Positions 8,168-16,919 of a stretch of 64,000 nucleotides of DNA are shown here, one piece after another. The stretch spans positions 1 to 64,000 of the forward strand of contig JALEUQ010000053.1 in assembly GCA_022780965.1 (NCBI GenBank), read 5' to 3'. Numbering within the stretch: the stretch's first letter is position 1; every line of letters begins with the position of its first letter. The translations under genes and the position numbers were made by a program. The DNA is from Clostridiales bacterium. GTDB lineage: Bacteria; Bacillota; Clostridia; Peptostreptococcales; Anaerovoracaceae. A model generated the notes under the pieces. The model was not told where the DNA came from, ran no database searches, and saw nothing but the letters and a program-made list of their open reading frames with translations.

Positions 8168-9094
8168 TTAAGCCAGGAAGCCGTTGATGATTTCCTGTTC
8201 TGCTTCTTCTGGTGTAAGTCCGAGCGTCATTAGCTTGATAAGCTGATCTCCGGCAATCTTGCCTATTGCAGCTTCATGAACAAGTGAGGCATCAAGATTT
8301 ACTGCATCAAGTTCAGGAATTGCAAGTACTCTGGCATTATCCATAAGGATAGCGTCGCATTCAGTGTGACCTGTGCATTCTGCATTGCCGACAATTCTTG
8401 AAACGTACTTCTGATAGGAACTGTCCCTTGCAACTGATCTGGATACAACATCGGCTGAAGAGCCGTCTCCGTTAAGCTCTGTGAGATAATCAGAAACAGC
8501 AGTCTGCTCGCCGTGAGTCATTAGCCTTTCTCTTACAATGAGCTTGGCATCTCTTTCAAGCTTGGAGATTGTCTTGCGTATTGTGGAGTCAACACCTTTA
8601 ATCTGTACCATCTCCATCTCAACTGAAGAACCTTCTTCCTGGTAAACCTCAGTTACAGGGTTGAGGATTCTTTTGCCGTTGCCGTCACCCTCTCCGTAAT
8701 GATTCTCAATGTACTGAACGTGGGCGTTTTTGCCTACAAAAAATCTGTGGATGCCGTCATGCTGTGAGTCGTCATTGCCGCAGTTGTGAATGCCGCATCC
8801 GGCGATTATCTTAACATCTGCATTCTCTGCAATGTAAAAGTCGTTGTATACAACATCGGTCATGCCGCTTTCATCAATGACAACAGGAATGTACATTGTT
8901 TCGCCCTGACATTCTGATGAAATGTGTATATCGATGCCCGGCTTGTCTTGTTTGGATGTAATGTTGATGTTATCAGTAACCTGGCGAGCAGCCATGCCGC
9001 CGTTGGCTCTTATGTTGAACGCTCCGCCGGGGCTGCATGAAAGTCCGGCTATTTCCTGAAGCAGATTCTTCTGTGCAGCTGTAAGTTCTGCCAT
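8168..9094 (-). CDS. SufB/SufD-family Fe-S scaffold protein (minimal SUF system)
   Basis: A 308-residue SufBD-core protein, much shorter than SufB of the six-gene SUF system (about 470). The beta-helical core is recognisable: GCGIHNCGNDDSQHDGIHRFFVGKNAHVQYIENHYGEG and EMVQIKGVDSTIRKTISKLERDAKLIVRERLMTHGEQTAVSD. The C-terminus carries LVHEAAIGKIAGDQLIKLMTLGLTPEEAEQEIINGFL, the usual SufBD ending. It should form a complex with the SufC ATPase encoded immediately upstream and assemble Fe-S clusters in the cytoplasm. No sufS or sufU is adjacent. The pair matches the described two-gene SmsCB/SufCB systems of archaea and anaerobic Firmicutes. Confidence 0.88.
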   Translation of the reverse strand: MAELTAAQKNLLQEIAGLSCSPGGAFNIRANGGMAARQVTDNINITSKQDKPGIDIHISSECQGETMYIPVVIDESGMTDVVYNDFYIAENADVKIIAGCGIHNCGNDDSQHDGIHRFFVGKNAHVQYIENHYGEGDGNGKRILNPVTEVYQEEGSSVEMEMVQIKGVDSTIRKTISKLERDAKLIVRERLMTHGEQTAVSDYLTELNGDGSSADVVSRSVARDSSYQKYVSRIVGNAECTGHTECDAILMDNARVLAIPELDAVNLDASLVHEAAIGKIAGDQLIKLMTLGLTPEEAEQEIINGFLA

Positions 9095-9847
9095 TTAGCA
9101 ATCCTCCTTTCCCATTGTCATGTTCATCCTGCTGCAAAGTCCGCCTTCGAGACTTGCGCCCAGTATATCTACGAGCAGCTCTTCTCTCTTGCCTCTCTTG
9201 CTTACTTTTCCGCCATCGAGAATGATGATCTCGTCAGCGATGTTCAGGATTCTTTCCTGATGGGAGATAATGAGCACAGTACCGTGCATCTGCTCTTTAA
9301 TGTTCTCGAATACCTTGATAAGGTTCTGGAAAGACCAAAGGTCAATGCCCGCTTCAGGTTCATCGAAAAGAGACAGTTTAGTGCCGCGTGCCAGTACAGA
9401 AGCGATTTCGATCCTTTTGAGCTCGCCTCCTGAGAGGGAAGAATTAACCTCTCTGTCAATGTAGTCTCTGGCGCATAATCCCACTGCACTTAAATAGTCG
9501 CATGCTTCAATTGTGGTTAGATCTCTGCCTGAGGAAAGCTTGATAATGTCGCTTACCTTGATGCCCTTGAATCGAACAGGCTGCTGCAGAGCGAAGCTGA
9601 TGCCCAGATTGGCACGTTCAGTAATAGTTTTATTCGTAATATCGATTCCGTCAAAAATAATCTGGCCGGAAGTAGGCTGCTCAATGCCCATTATTATGCG
9701 TGCAAGAGTTGATTTGCCGCTTCCGTTCGGACCTGTAATAACGAAATACTTGTCATCTCCCAAAGTGAGACTTATGTTGTCTATTATTCTTTTGATATTT
9801 CCATCGTCGTCTGTAACTTCAAAAACGATGTTCTTTAGTTCTAACAT
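9095..9847 (-). CDS. sufC: Fe-S cluster assembly ATPase SufC
   Basis: A 250-residue soluble ABC ATPase. Walker A is GPNGSGKST, the signature is SLSGGELKRIEIASVLARG, and Walker B is LSLFDEPEAGIDLWSF, which has the DEPE(A/S)G(I/L)D form typical of SufC rather than of transporter ATPases. It drives the SufB-type scaffold encoded directly downstream; the sufC stop codon abuts the scaffold ATG. The track starts at 9853, but GAGG (9858-9855) is 7 bases from ATG 9847 and only 1 from ATG 9853, so 9847 is preferred (MLELKNIVFEV). Confidence 0.93.
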   Translation of the reverse strand: MLELKNIVFEVTDDDGNIKRIIDNISLTLGDDKYFVITGPNGSGKSTLARIIMGIEQPTSGQIIFDGIDITNKTITERANLGISFALQQPVRFKGIKVSDIIKLSSGRDLTTIEACDYLSAVGLCARDYIDREVNSSLSGGELKRIEIASVLARGTKLSLFDEPEAGIDLWSFQNLIKVFENIKEQMHGTVLIISHQERILNIADEIIILDGGKVSKRGKREELLVDILGASLEGGLCSRMNMTMGKEDC

Positions 9848-9894
9848 ACACATACCTCAATAAACTGTACCTAATTAGTAAACCATACCGGTTA

Positions 9895-9923
9895 ATTTTA
9901 GAATGAAAATGATAAAACTGCAA
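9895..9923 (-). promoter_or_regulatory. Promoter of sufC-sufB
   Basis: On the minus strand TTGCAG (9923-9918), 17 bases and TAAAAT (9900-9895). An imperfect dyad, AAACCATACCGGTT, sits between this promoter and sufC and could bind a regulator. Confidence 0.6.
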
Positions 9924-9933
9924 GCCTTATTTA

Positions 9934-9942
9934 TGCTATAAT
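9934..9942 (+). promoter_or_regulatory. Extended -10 promoter of the xpaC-telA operon
   Basis: TGCTATAAT is a TGn extended -10 with a perfect TATAAT, 32 bases before the start codon. It is back to back with the sufC promoter. Confidence 0.6.
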
Positions 9943-9973
9943 ATATGGACTACATTCAGAAGGGAGTAAATGT

Positions 9974-11242
9974 ATGAAGAAATGTCCTAATTGCGGCATG
10001 AATTTCAGTGATGATAAGCTGCTGTGTCCTAACTGCGGGAGCACGCCAATAGACGGGAGCACGGAGCATACATACTTTAATGCACGTAACATGAACGGCA
10101 AGAAGGGCGACCTGCCCGGACGCAAGATTGAATGGTACGAGAGCATCTGGTTCATAGTTATCTGTTTCTTTGTTGGTTTCTGGCCGCTCGGCATAGGAAT
10201 GATTATTCTTAGATTCTACAGAAACAGTGCATATGAAAGCATGGCGGGTGTGAAACTGGGAGACGGCAAGAAGGAAGGACAGAATGGGGGACAGTCTTCT
10301 GCCCCCGGAAATGAGACTTTCGATGCCCAATTCTCAAGAGTCGATAAATCGAGAAGAATCAAGACTAAGAGCGTGGGCAAGTTAATAGGCGGATCGATAC
10401 TTGTCAGCCTTGGCATTCTGGTAGTGGTGAACAATACTGTTAATACTTCAGGTGACATGATAAGCACATTTGCCACAGGCGGGGTTCTGGCAGGCATCGG
10501 TGCATTGCTCATTGGCCTTTTCGCTGCTGACAACAGAGACTGGCACAAATATGAAGCGCTCATCGATAACAGAGGAAACACCCGAATCAGCTTCATTGCA
10601 TCACGACTGGGCATCAAGACCAGCAAAGCCAGAAACAAGCTTCAGAAGATGATTAACAAAGGGTTCCTGTCTGAGCCCGAGAACAATATTGGAGCATACA
10701 TTAACGGTGAGTACGATTTGATTGTAATGACAAGAAACGGCAAACCGATAGTGCCTGTGGAGGATACTGTCGCCGAAGAAATCGCAAGCAGGAAAGCAAG
10801 AGAAAAGGCTGCAGCAGACAAGGCGAGAAGGGACGGCGCTGTTACTGCGGAAGACAAACTGCTTGTGGCGCTAAATGATGCTGTTGATTTCACTAGAGAT
10901 GTGGAGGTTATAAGATTTCTCAAGCGCATTGAGAAGTCTGTCAAAAGCATTCAGATACAGCTTAAGGAGGATCCTAACAAGGGGAAGCTTAAGAGTGTTA
11001 TCAATATGAAAGAGTCATATATTCCAAGCACCATTGATCTGATTCAGAAATACATCAAACCTGATACTGCTGAAGAGACCAGAGACAATATCAAAGGAAT
11101 GTTCTCAACTCTTGCTTCGGCTTTTGCCAACCTTGACAAGAAGCTGAGAAAGCAGGATGAAATTGAGATGGAAGCTGAAATGGAAGTGATGAAGCAGACT
11201 CTTGCAAGAGATGGACTGCTTGATTCTGATTTCGATATTTAG
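9974..11242 (+). CDS. XpaC-like protein with N-terminal zinc ribbon
   Basis: A 422-residue protein. Residues 4-22 form a zinc ribbon with two CPNC knuckles. Hydrophobic segments follow at about 56-80 (SIWFIVICFFVGFWPLGIGMIIL) and 137-180. A short winged-helix-like stretch (FIASRLGIKTSKARNKLQKMINKGFLSE) comes next. The C-terminal 120 residues (DVEVIRFLKRIEKSVKSIQ to KLRKQDE) resemble XpaC, the family labelled 5-bromo-4-chloroindolyl phosphate hydrolysis protein. The next gene is telA, as in the B. subtilis xpaC-yaaN operon, which supports the call. The molecular role of this pair is not established. Confidence 0.8.
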   Translation: MKKCPNCGMNFSDDKLLCPNCGSTPIDGSTEHTYFNARNMNGKKGDLPGRKIEWYESIWFIVICFFVGFWPLGIGMIILRFYRNSAYESMAGVKLGDGKKEGQNGGQSSAPGNETFDAQFSRVDKSRRIKTKSVGKLIGGSILVSLGILVVVNNTVNTSGDMISTFATGGVLAGIGALLIGLFAADNRDWHKYEALIDNRGNTRISFIASRLGIKTSKARNKLQKMINKGFLSEPENNIGAYINGEYDLIVMTRNGKPIVPVEDTVAEEIASRKAREKAAADKARRDGAVTAEDKLLVALNDAVDFTRDVEVIRFLKRIEKSVKSIQIQLKEDPNKGKLKSVINMKESYIPSTIDLIQKYIKPDTAEETRDNIKGMFSTLASAFANLDKKLRKQDEIEMEAEMEVMKQTLARDGLLDSDFDI

Positions 11243-11267
11243 TCATATGTAATGAGAGGAGTAACAG

Positions 11268-12413
11268 ATGACAGAAGTAATGACGGCAGAAAAAAACAAG
11301 GAATTGATAATGCCCGTTCTGGAGCTGGAATCAGTGGACGACCCTGTCGTAAACCAGCTTGAGGTTCAGGACGCGGAAGCTTTCAGAATGCAGCAGTTTT
11401 CACCTGAGGAACTGAACCAGATCAACGAATTCGCTGATAAGATTGACCTGCACGACAGCAACCTGATGGTCACCTATGGTGCAGGTGCTCAGAAGCGCCT
11501 GGCGGAATTCAGCGAGGAGACTCTCAAACAGGTAAGAAACAAGGATCTGGATGAGATTGGAACAATTCTCAGTGACCTTATGGCTGACCTTAAGCATGAG
11601 CCTGAAGAGAAAAAAGGAATTAAGGCTCTCTTCAGCAGAGGTGCAAGCAAGGTTGAAAGCATGAAGGCATATTACGGTAAAGTCGAGAAGAGCATTGAAT
11701 CAGTGGCAGAATCGCTGGAGAAGCATCAGCAGACTTTACTCAAGGACGTGGCAATACACGACAGATTATATGAGAACAACAAACAGTATTTCAAAGAACT
11801 GACAATGTATATTGCAGCAGGTAAAGTCGCTTTGGACAAGGCTGTTAACGAAGAACTGCCTGCAATGAAGGCAAAGGCAGAACAGACCGGGCTTGCTGAG
11901 GATGCGCAGGAAGTTCGTGACTTCTCTAATATGTGCGAACGATTTGAGAAGAAACTTCACGATCTTGATCTGACAAGAGCAATCTGCCTGCAGAACGCAC
12001 CTCAGATCAGACTTACCCAGAGTAATGCTATCGTGCTCAGTGACAAGATTCAGACAACTCTCATGAATACCATACCTATGTGGAAGAACCAGCTGGTGAT
12101 AACCATGGGCATAGCTCACAACAAAGAAGCTGTTCGTGCACAGAGAATGGTAACGGACACTACCAACGATATTCTTCGCAAAAATGCAGAACTGCTGCAT
12201 CAGGGGACTGTTGAGGTGGCAACTGAGAACGAGAGAGGAATAGTTGATATTGAGACGCTTCAGCATACTAATCAGGAACTTATGGATACCATTGATGAAC
12301 TGATGAAGATTCAGGAAGAGGGAAGAGCCAAGAGGCAGCAGGCAGAGCTGGAACTGGTTAATATTGAAAACAAGCTGAAGGCCAAGATGCTTGAGATAAA
12401 CAGCGGAAGATAA
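11268..12413 (+). CDS. telA: TelA-like toxic anion resistance protein
   Basis: A 381-residue soluble, mostly helical protein of the TelA/YaaN family. Recognisable parts are the ELNQINEFADKIDLHDSNLMVTYGAGAQKRLAEFSEETLKQV start, a central ALFSRGASKVESMKAYYGKVEKSIESV and the C-terminal ETLQHTNQELMDTIDELMKIQEEGRAKRQQAELEL coiled coil. Members have been linked to tellurite and cell-envelope stress resistance, but no biochemical activity is firmly assigned. It lies 25 bases after the xpaC-like gene and is surely co-transcribed. The ATG at 11268 follows GAGAGGAG at good spacing. Confidence 0.9.
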   Translation: MTEVMTAEKNKELIMPVLELESVDDPVVNQLEVQDAEAFRMQQFSPEELNQINEFADKIDLHDSNLMVTYGAGAQKRLAEFSEETLKQVRNKDLDEIGTILSDLMADLKHEPEEKKGIKALFSRGASKVESMKAYYGKVEKSIESVAESLEKHQQTLLKDVAIHDRLYENNKQYFKELTMYIAAGKVALDKAVNEELPAMKAKAEQTGLAEDAQEVRDFSNMCERFEKKLHDLDLTRAICLQNAPQIRLTQSNAIVLSDKIQTTLMNTIPMWKNQLVITMGIAHNKEAVRAQRMVTDTTNDILRKNAELLHQGTVEVATENERGIVDIETLQHTNQELMDTIDELMKIQEEGRAKRQQAELELVNIENKLKAKMLEINSGR

Positions 12414-12718
12414 AGCCATAAAGACATGTGCCTACACAGAACTGATGCAGTTTATTCATTAAACCATCACACACTACACCTTAAATCGGCACAGTGAGGA
12501 AGTATATTATAATTGTTCCAAACAACAAGAGAAATCCTTCCTCTCTAAAACGATAATGATTAAGTAATAGCAAGTAAGAAACAGCTCCTTTTGTGGGCTG
12601 TTTCTTGTTGTATGCAGATATATTTGTGTGATAGAATTTAACCGTCTTTTCACCTGACAGCATGTGAAGAGAAGAAGGATATTTGTAATACCGTACAAAC
12701 TAAGGAGAGATCATACTG
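12414..12718. other. Intergenic region between telA and the PHP gene
   Basis: It contains one hairpin (see the terminator at 12577). The two minus-strand ORFs of about 60 residues lack ribosome-binding sites and resemble no family I know. I could not place the PHP-gene promoter. Confidence 0.6.
12577..12612. terminator. Probable terminator after telA
   Basis: AAGAAACAGC (12577-12586) pairs with GCTGTTTCTT (12597-12606), followed by the T-rich GTTGTA. It lies 160 bases past the telA stop. Confidence 0.6.
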
Positions 12719-13450
12719 ATGAAGTATTTCATGACGGGAGACTTTCACACTCATACGGTGCATTCTCACGGTGAAGGAACAATAAGGGATAATGTACTTG
12801 CTGCCAGAGCCAAAGGGCTGCGTGAGATTGCCATAACAGACCATGGACCGGGCAACCAGGAGAACGGTATATCCAGAGCCTCAGTGCCTGAGATGCGCAA
12901 GATTGTAACAGCTCTAAATGAGGAGTTTGATGACATAACAATTCACCTCGGGGTGGAAGCAAACATTAACAGCAAGGGCAACTGCCTGGATGTGTCGCCT
13001 GAAGAGTTTGATGATTTTGATTTCGTCATTGCAGGATACCATTACGGCATTGATAATGGATACTGTCTGGAGAACTGGAAAGACTTTTACAAAGGATACA
13101 ACAGCAGGGAACTCATGATGAGAAATACTCAGATGGCGCTGACTGCAATATATGAGAATAATATCAGGATTTTGACTCATCCGGGTGATAAGGCAAATTT
13201 CGATATGCTTGAACTGGCCCGGGCGTGTGCAGAAACTGATACCTGGATGGAGATCAGCACAAGTCATGCCACTTTGAATGTGAGGCAGATAAAGCTGTGT
13301 GCGAAGACTGATGTCAAGTTTGTAATATCCAGTGATGCACATATGCCGTCGAGAGTAGGCAGCTTCGAGGGTGGCCTTAGGAGAGCTCTTGAAGCGGGTC
13401 TGGATCCTGAACGAATTGTCAACATAGAGAGAGGAGAAAAGGATGCTTGA
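12719..13450 (+). CDS. PHP-domain phosphatase/phosphoesterase
   Basis: A 243-residue single-domain PHP protein. The metal-binding motifs are all present: DFHTHTVHSHG near residue 8, ITDHG near 41, HLGVEANI near 78, a central HYG, THPGD near 157 and SDAH near 206. This arrangement is like YcdX and histidinol-phosphatase-type enzymes, so it should hydrolyse a phosphoester using a trinuclear metal site; the substrate is unknown. AAGGAGA lies 9 bases before the ATG. It overlaps the following metallo-beta-lactamase-fold gene by 8 bases, so the two hydrolases are translationally coupled. Confidence 0.88.
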   Translation: MKYFMTGDFHTHTVHSHGEGTIRDNVLAARAKGLREIAITDHGPGNQENGISRASVPEMRKIVTALNEEFDDITIHLGVEANINSKGNCLDVSPEEFDDFDFVIAGYHYGIDNGYCLENWKDFYKGYNSRELMMRNTQMALTAIYENNIRILTHPGDKANFDMLELARACAETDTWMEISTSHATLNVRQIKLCAKTDVKFVISSDAHMPSRVGSFEGGLRRALEAGLDPERIVNIERGEKDA

Positions 13451-14438
13451 GAAACTGGCAGACAATATATATGTGAAACAGGTGCCGCTGCCTGACAACC
13501 CGCTCAGATATATTAATGTTTACATCATTACTGGTGAAAGAAACCTGGTGATAGATACAGGATTCAACAGGCCGGAGTGTGAAGCGGCATTTCAGGAGGC
13601 GTTTGATGAGCTTGGAATCAGCAGCGCAGATTTGTTCATTACACATCTGCATTCCGATCACTGCGGACTTGCGTGGAAGTTTGACAACGACGACAGTGTG
13701 GTATATGCCAGCGAGACTGACGGTGAATTGATAAACTTTGAAACGGGCAGCTATTACTGGAAGATATTAGATGACCTTTTTATCAGTTATGGGTTCCCGC
13801 CTGCAGATTTCGGCAGAAATACTGATATTCATCCGGGAAGGCAGTATGCTTTAGATAGAAGAATTAACTTCAAATATGTTAATGACGGAGATGTGCTGGA
13901 GTACGGTGGATATAAACTGACATGCATACATACGCCGGGACATACACCGGGACACATGTGCCTTTATGACCGGGAGAACAGAAGACTGTTCAGCGGTGAT
14001 CACATTCTGGGACTTATTACTCCAAACATTACCATTGAAATTGGCTCAGACAATCCTCTGGATGACTACCGAAAGAGTCTTGAAAGAATCAGAAATCTGG
14101 AAGTAGAACATATGATGACGACTCACGGGTTACCGGTGCCTGACATGCGTGGCCGAGTGGATGAGCTTATGGAGCATCACAGAAACAGACTTGCTGAGGT
14201 TGTGAAGATTCTTGGAAACGAGTGGAAGACTGCATATAAGACAGCAGCAGACATGACATGGGAGATAGACTGCAGAAACTGGGATGAATTCCCCGGACCG
14301 CAGAAGTGGTTTGCCACAGGTGAGGCAATATCGCATCTTCAGTATCTGAGAGGTATTGGGATTGCTGAGCGAAAAGAAATCGACGGCGTATGGCACTATC
14401 GATGCATGGAAAATCCGGTCACCCCTTTACATTTCTAA
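13443..14438 (+). CDS. MBL-fold metallo-hydrolase
   Basis: A 331-residue metallo-beta-lactamase-fold protein. Zinc ligands are visible as THLHSDHCG near residue 61, HTPGHTPGH near 163 and SGDH near 186, followed by a late TTHGLPVP His. The first 230 residues form the hydrolase. The last 100 form a helical extension with AEVVKILGNEWKTAYKTAADMTWEI, similar to glyoxalase-II-like and ribonuclease-Z-like relatives with a winged-helix tail. The substrate is unknown. It starts inside the PHP gene and is likely co-translated with it. A hairpin that may end the transcript follows at 14460. Confidence 0.88.
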   Translation: MLEKLADNIYVKQVPLPDNPLRYINVYIITGERNLVIDTGFNRPECEAAFQEAFDELGISSADLFITHLHSDHCGLAWKFDNDDSVVYASETDGELINFETGSYYWKILDDLFISYGFPPADFGRNTDIHPGRQYALDRRINFKYVNDGDVLEYGGYKLTCIHTPGHTPGHMCLYDRENRRLFSGDHILGLITPNITIEIGSDNPLDDYRKSLERIRNLEVEHMMTTHGLPVPDMRGRVDELMEHHRNRLAEVVKILGNEWKTAYKTAADMTWEIDCRNWDEFPGPQKWFATGEAISHLQYLRGIGIAERKEIDGVWHYRCMENPVTPLHF

Positions 14439-14459
14439 AATAATGGTATAAAATCAAAG

Positions 14460-14516
14460 TTAGCCGGGAATAACCGGCTAATTTATTGAAAATGAGTTAG
14501 TTACGACTAATGGGAC
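14460..14516 (+). promoter_or_regulatory. Structured region between the MBL gene and feoAB: hairpin plus partial palindrome
   Basis: TTAGCCGG (14460-14467) pairs with CCGGCTAA (14474-14481), followed by TTTATT. This is either a terminator for the MBL gene or part of the feoAB leader. TTAGTTACGACTAA (14497-14510) is a TTAGT/ACTAA partial palindrome of the kind bound by DtxR-family metal repressors, and a DtxR-family gene is at 58.2 kb. The same bases also fold as AGTT-GACT/AGTC-AACT in RNA. Which use is real cannot be told from sequence. Confidence 0.5.
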
Positions 14517-14564
14517 GAGTCGCAGCAACTTGATAATATGAATTAAAGGACCGGATGAAATAAG

Positions 14565-16907
14565 ATGAATAAGATTACTAAGTTAAATCAGCTGAAAATC
14601 GGCGAAAGTGCCGTTATCACCCATGTTGGCGGCGAAGGAAATCTCCGTCAGCACTTTCTCGACATGGGTGTCATTCCTGGCGCGGAGGTTACGCTGGTCA
14701 AGCTGGCACCGATGGGCGATCCGATGGAATTACAGATTCATGGATATGAACTTACTCTCAGACTTGCAGATGCGGCGAAGATAGGAGTAAGCCAAATCGA
14801 CAGAAGATCAAATGCTCACAAGTATATTGACAGATTGTCGGACAAAGAACATCCAGGCTTAGGTGAAGGCGGCAGATATCATCAGAAGGGTGATGGCAAT
14901 CTTCTGCCAAAGGGAACAACTTTAACTTTTGCTCTCATGGGAAACCAGAATTGCGGCAAAACAACGCTATTCAACAGACTTACAGGGTCAAACCAGCATG
15001 TGGGAAATTTCCCGGGAGTTACAGTAGACAGAAAAGACGGGGTTATTAGGGGTCAAAGCAATACACTTATTACTGATTTGCCCGGTATATACTCAATGTC
15101 TCCATACAGCAGCGAGGAAGTTGTATCAAGAAATTTTGTCCTGGACGAGAAACCGACTGCCATTATCAACATTATTGATGCGACAAACATTGAGAGAAAC
15201 ATGTATTTGACCATGCAGCTTATGGAGCTGGAATATCCGATGGTAATCGCCCTTAACATGATGGATGAAGTTAAGAACAACGGCGGCTCTGTGGACATAA
15301 ACCATCTTGAGTCGCTCCTTGGCGTACCTGTTGTGCCTATTTCCGCTGCAAAGAATGAGGGAATCCAGGAGCTGATAGATCACGCTGTTCATATCGCAGG
15401 CTATCAGGAGGTGCCTGGCAGGCAGGATTTCTGCGATGAAAATGCCAGAGGCGGTGCTGTTCACAGGTGCATTCATGCAGTTATCCATCTCATTTCCGAC
15501 CATGCACAGGATGCAGGACTTCCGGTGAGATTTGCGGCATCCAAGGTAATAGAAGGTGATGAGCTTATTCTTGATAAACTGAAGCTTGATCAGAATGAAA
15601 AGGAGATGCTGGAGCATATAATTCAGCAGATGGAACATGAGTCGGGGCTTGACAGAAGTGCAGCAATAGCAGACATGAGATTCTCCTTTATCGAGAAAGT
15701 GTGTGAAGTTACTGTCGTTAAACCTGCAGAGAGCAAGGAGCATAAGCGGAGCCGAATGCTCGACAAGGTGTTAACCGGCAAATATACAGCAATTCCACTG
15801 TTTCTGGCTATCATGCTGACGGTGTTTTATCTGACATTTAACGTCATTGGAGCATGGCTTCAGGGTCTGCTGGAGAGCGGTATAGGAACTCTGATGAATA
15901 CAGTGGACGGTATAATGACGTCAGCTCATGTAAGTGCGCCGATTCACAGTCTTGTCATTGACGGTATATTTACGGGAGTGGGCAGTGTACTCAGTTTCCT
16001 GCCTATAATAGTAACACTGTTTTTCTTCCTGTCACTTCTGGAAGACAGCGGATATGTGGCACGAGTAGCATTCGTAATGGACAAACTGCTACGCAAAATC
16101 GGCTTGTCAGGCAAAAGTATTGTCCCAATGCTAATTGGCTTCGGCTGTACTGTTCCGGCCGTTATGGCAACCAGAACACTTCCGTCAGAAAGAGACCGTA
16201 AAATGACTATTCTGCTGACGCCGTTCATGAGCTGTACGGCCAAACTGCCTATATACGCATTTTTCGTCAATGCGTTCTTCCCAGGCAAGGGTGGCTTGAT
16301 CATGACAGGACTGTATGTGCTGGGGATTCTAGTGGGCATAATTGTGGCATTCGCATACAGAAAAATCCTGTTCAGAGGTGAGGCAGTGCCGTTTATCATG
16401 GAGCTGCCTAATTATAGACTGCCGGGACTTGGCAACGTTTTAAGACTCATATGGGACAAAGCCAAAGACTTTCTTTCTAGGGCGTTTTCTGTTATCCTTA
16501 TAGCGACTGTTGTAATCTGGTTCCTTCAGAGCTTCGATTTCAGAATGCATATGGTATCGGATTCTCAGGACAGCATGATGGCTGCGATTGCAGGATTCAT
16601 TGCACCGTTATTCTCCCCTGTAGGACTCGGAGACTGGAGAATATGCACATCTCTGATATCCGGAATCATGGCAAAGGAGAGCGTGGTATCCACACTTGGA
16701 ATTCTGTATCCGGGCGGTGTTACTGCAGTGCTGACTTCGGCACAGGCTGCATCTATGCTGGTATTCAGTCTGTTATATACACCGTGCGTAGCTGCCATTG
16801 CAGCCATTAGTAAAGAAATGGGAAGCAGATGGGCAGTGGGTGTAGTATTCTGGCAGTGTGCACTGGCGTGGCTTGCTGCGCTTGCTGTATATAATATTGT
16901 ACTTTAA
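14565..16907 (+). CDS. feoB: FeoA-FeoB fusion, ferrous iron transporter
   Basis: A 780-residue fusion. Residues 1 to about 78 are a FeoA SH3-like domain (LKIGESAVITHVGGEGNLRQHFLDMGVIPGAEV). A FeoB G domain follows after a short linker: G1 GNQNCGKTT at about 126-134, the VGNFPGVTVD switch, G3 DLPGIYSM and G4 NMMDE. A helical regulatory domain runs to about 395, then come the Gate membrane helices (GFGCTVPAVMATRTL, PFMSCTAKLPIYAFF). It imports Fe2+ across the inner membrane in a G-domain-controlled way, which suits an anaerobe. Next downstream, after 12 bases, is a PrsW-type protease, so the two are likely one operon. Confidence 0.95.
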   Translation: MNKITKLNQLKIGESAVITHVGGEGNLRQHFLDMGVIPGAEVTLVKLAPMGDPMELQIHGYELTLRLADAAKIGVSQIDRRSNAHKYIDRLSDKEHPGLGEGGRYHQKGDGNLLPKGTTLTFALMGNQNCGKTTLFNRLTGSNQHVGNFPGVTVDRKDGVIRGQSNTLITDLPGIYSMSPYSSEEVVSRNFVLDEKPTAIINIIDATNIERNMYLTMQLMELEYPMVIALNMMDEVKNNGGSVDINHLESLLGVPVVPISAAKNEGIQELIDHAVHIAGYQEVPGRQDFCDENARGGAVHRCIHAVIHLISDHAQDAGLPVRFAASKVIEGDELILDKLKLDQNEKEMLEHIIQQMEHESGLDRSAAIADMRFSFIEKVCEVTVVKPAESKEHKRSRMLDKVLTGKYTAIPLFLAIMLTVFYLTFNVIGAWLQGLLESGIGTLMNTVDGIMTSAHVSAPIHSLVIDGIFTGVGSVLSFLPIIVTLFFFLSLLEDSGYVARVAFVMDKLLRKIGLSGKSIVPMLIGFGCTVPAVMATRTLPSERDRKMTILLTPFMSCTAKLPIYAFFVNAFFPGKGGLIMTGLYVLGILVGIIVAFAYRKILFRGEAVPFIMELPNYRLPGLGNVLRLIWDKAKDFLSRAFSVILIATVVIWFLQSFDFRMHMVSDSQDSMMAAIAGFIAPLFSPVGLGDWRICTSLISGIMAKESVVSTLGILYPGGVTAVLTSAQAASMLVFSLLYTPCVAAIAAISKEMGSRWAVGVVFWQCALAWLAALAVYNIVL

Positions 16908-16919
16908 CAGGAGAAAGAA

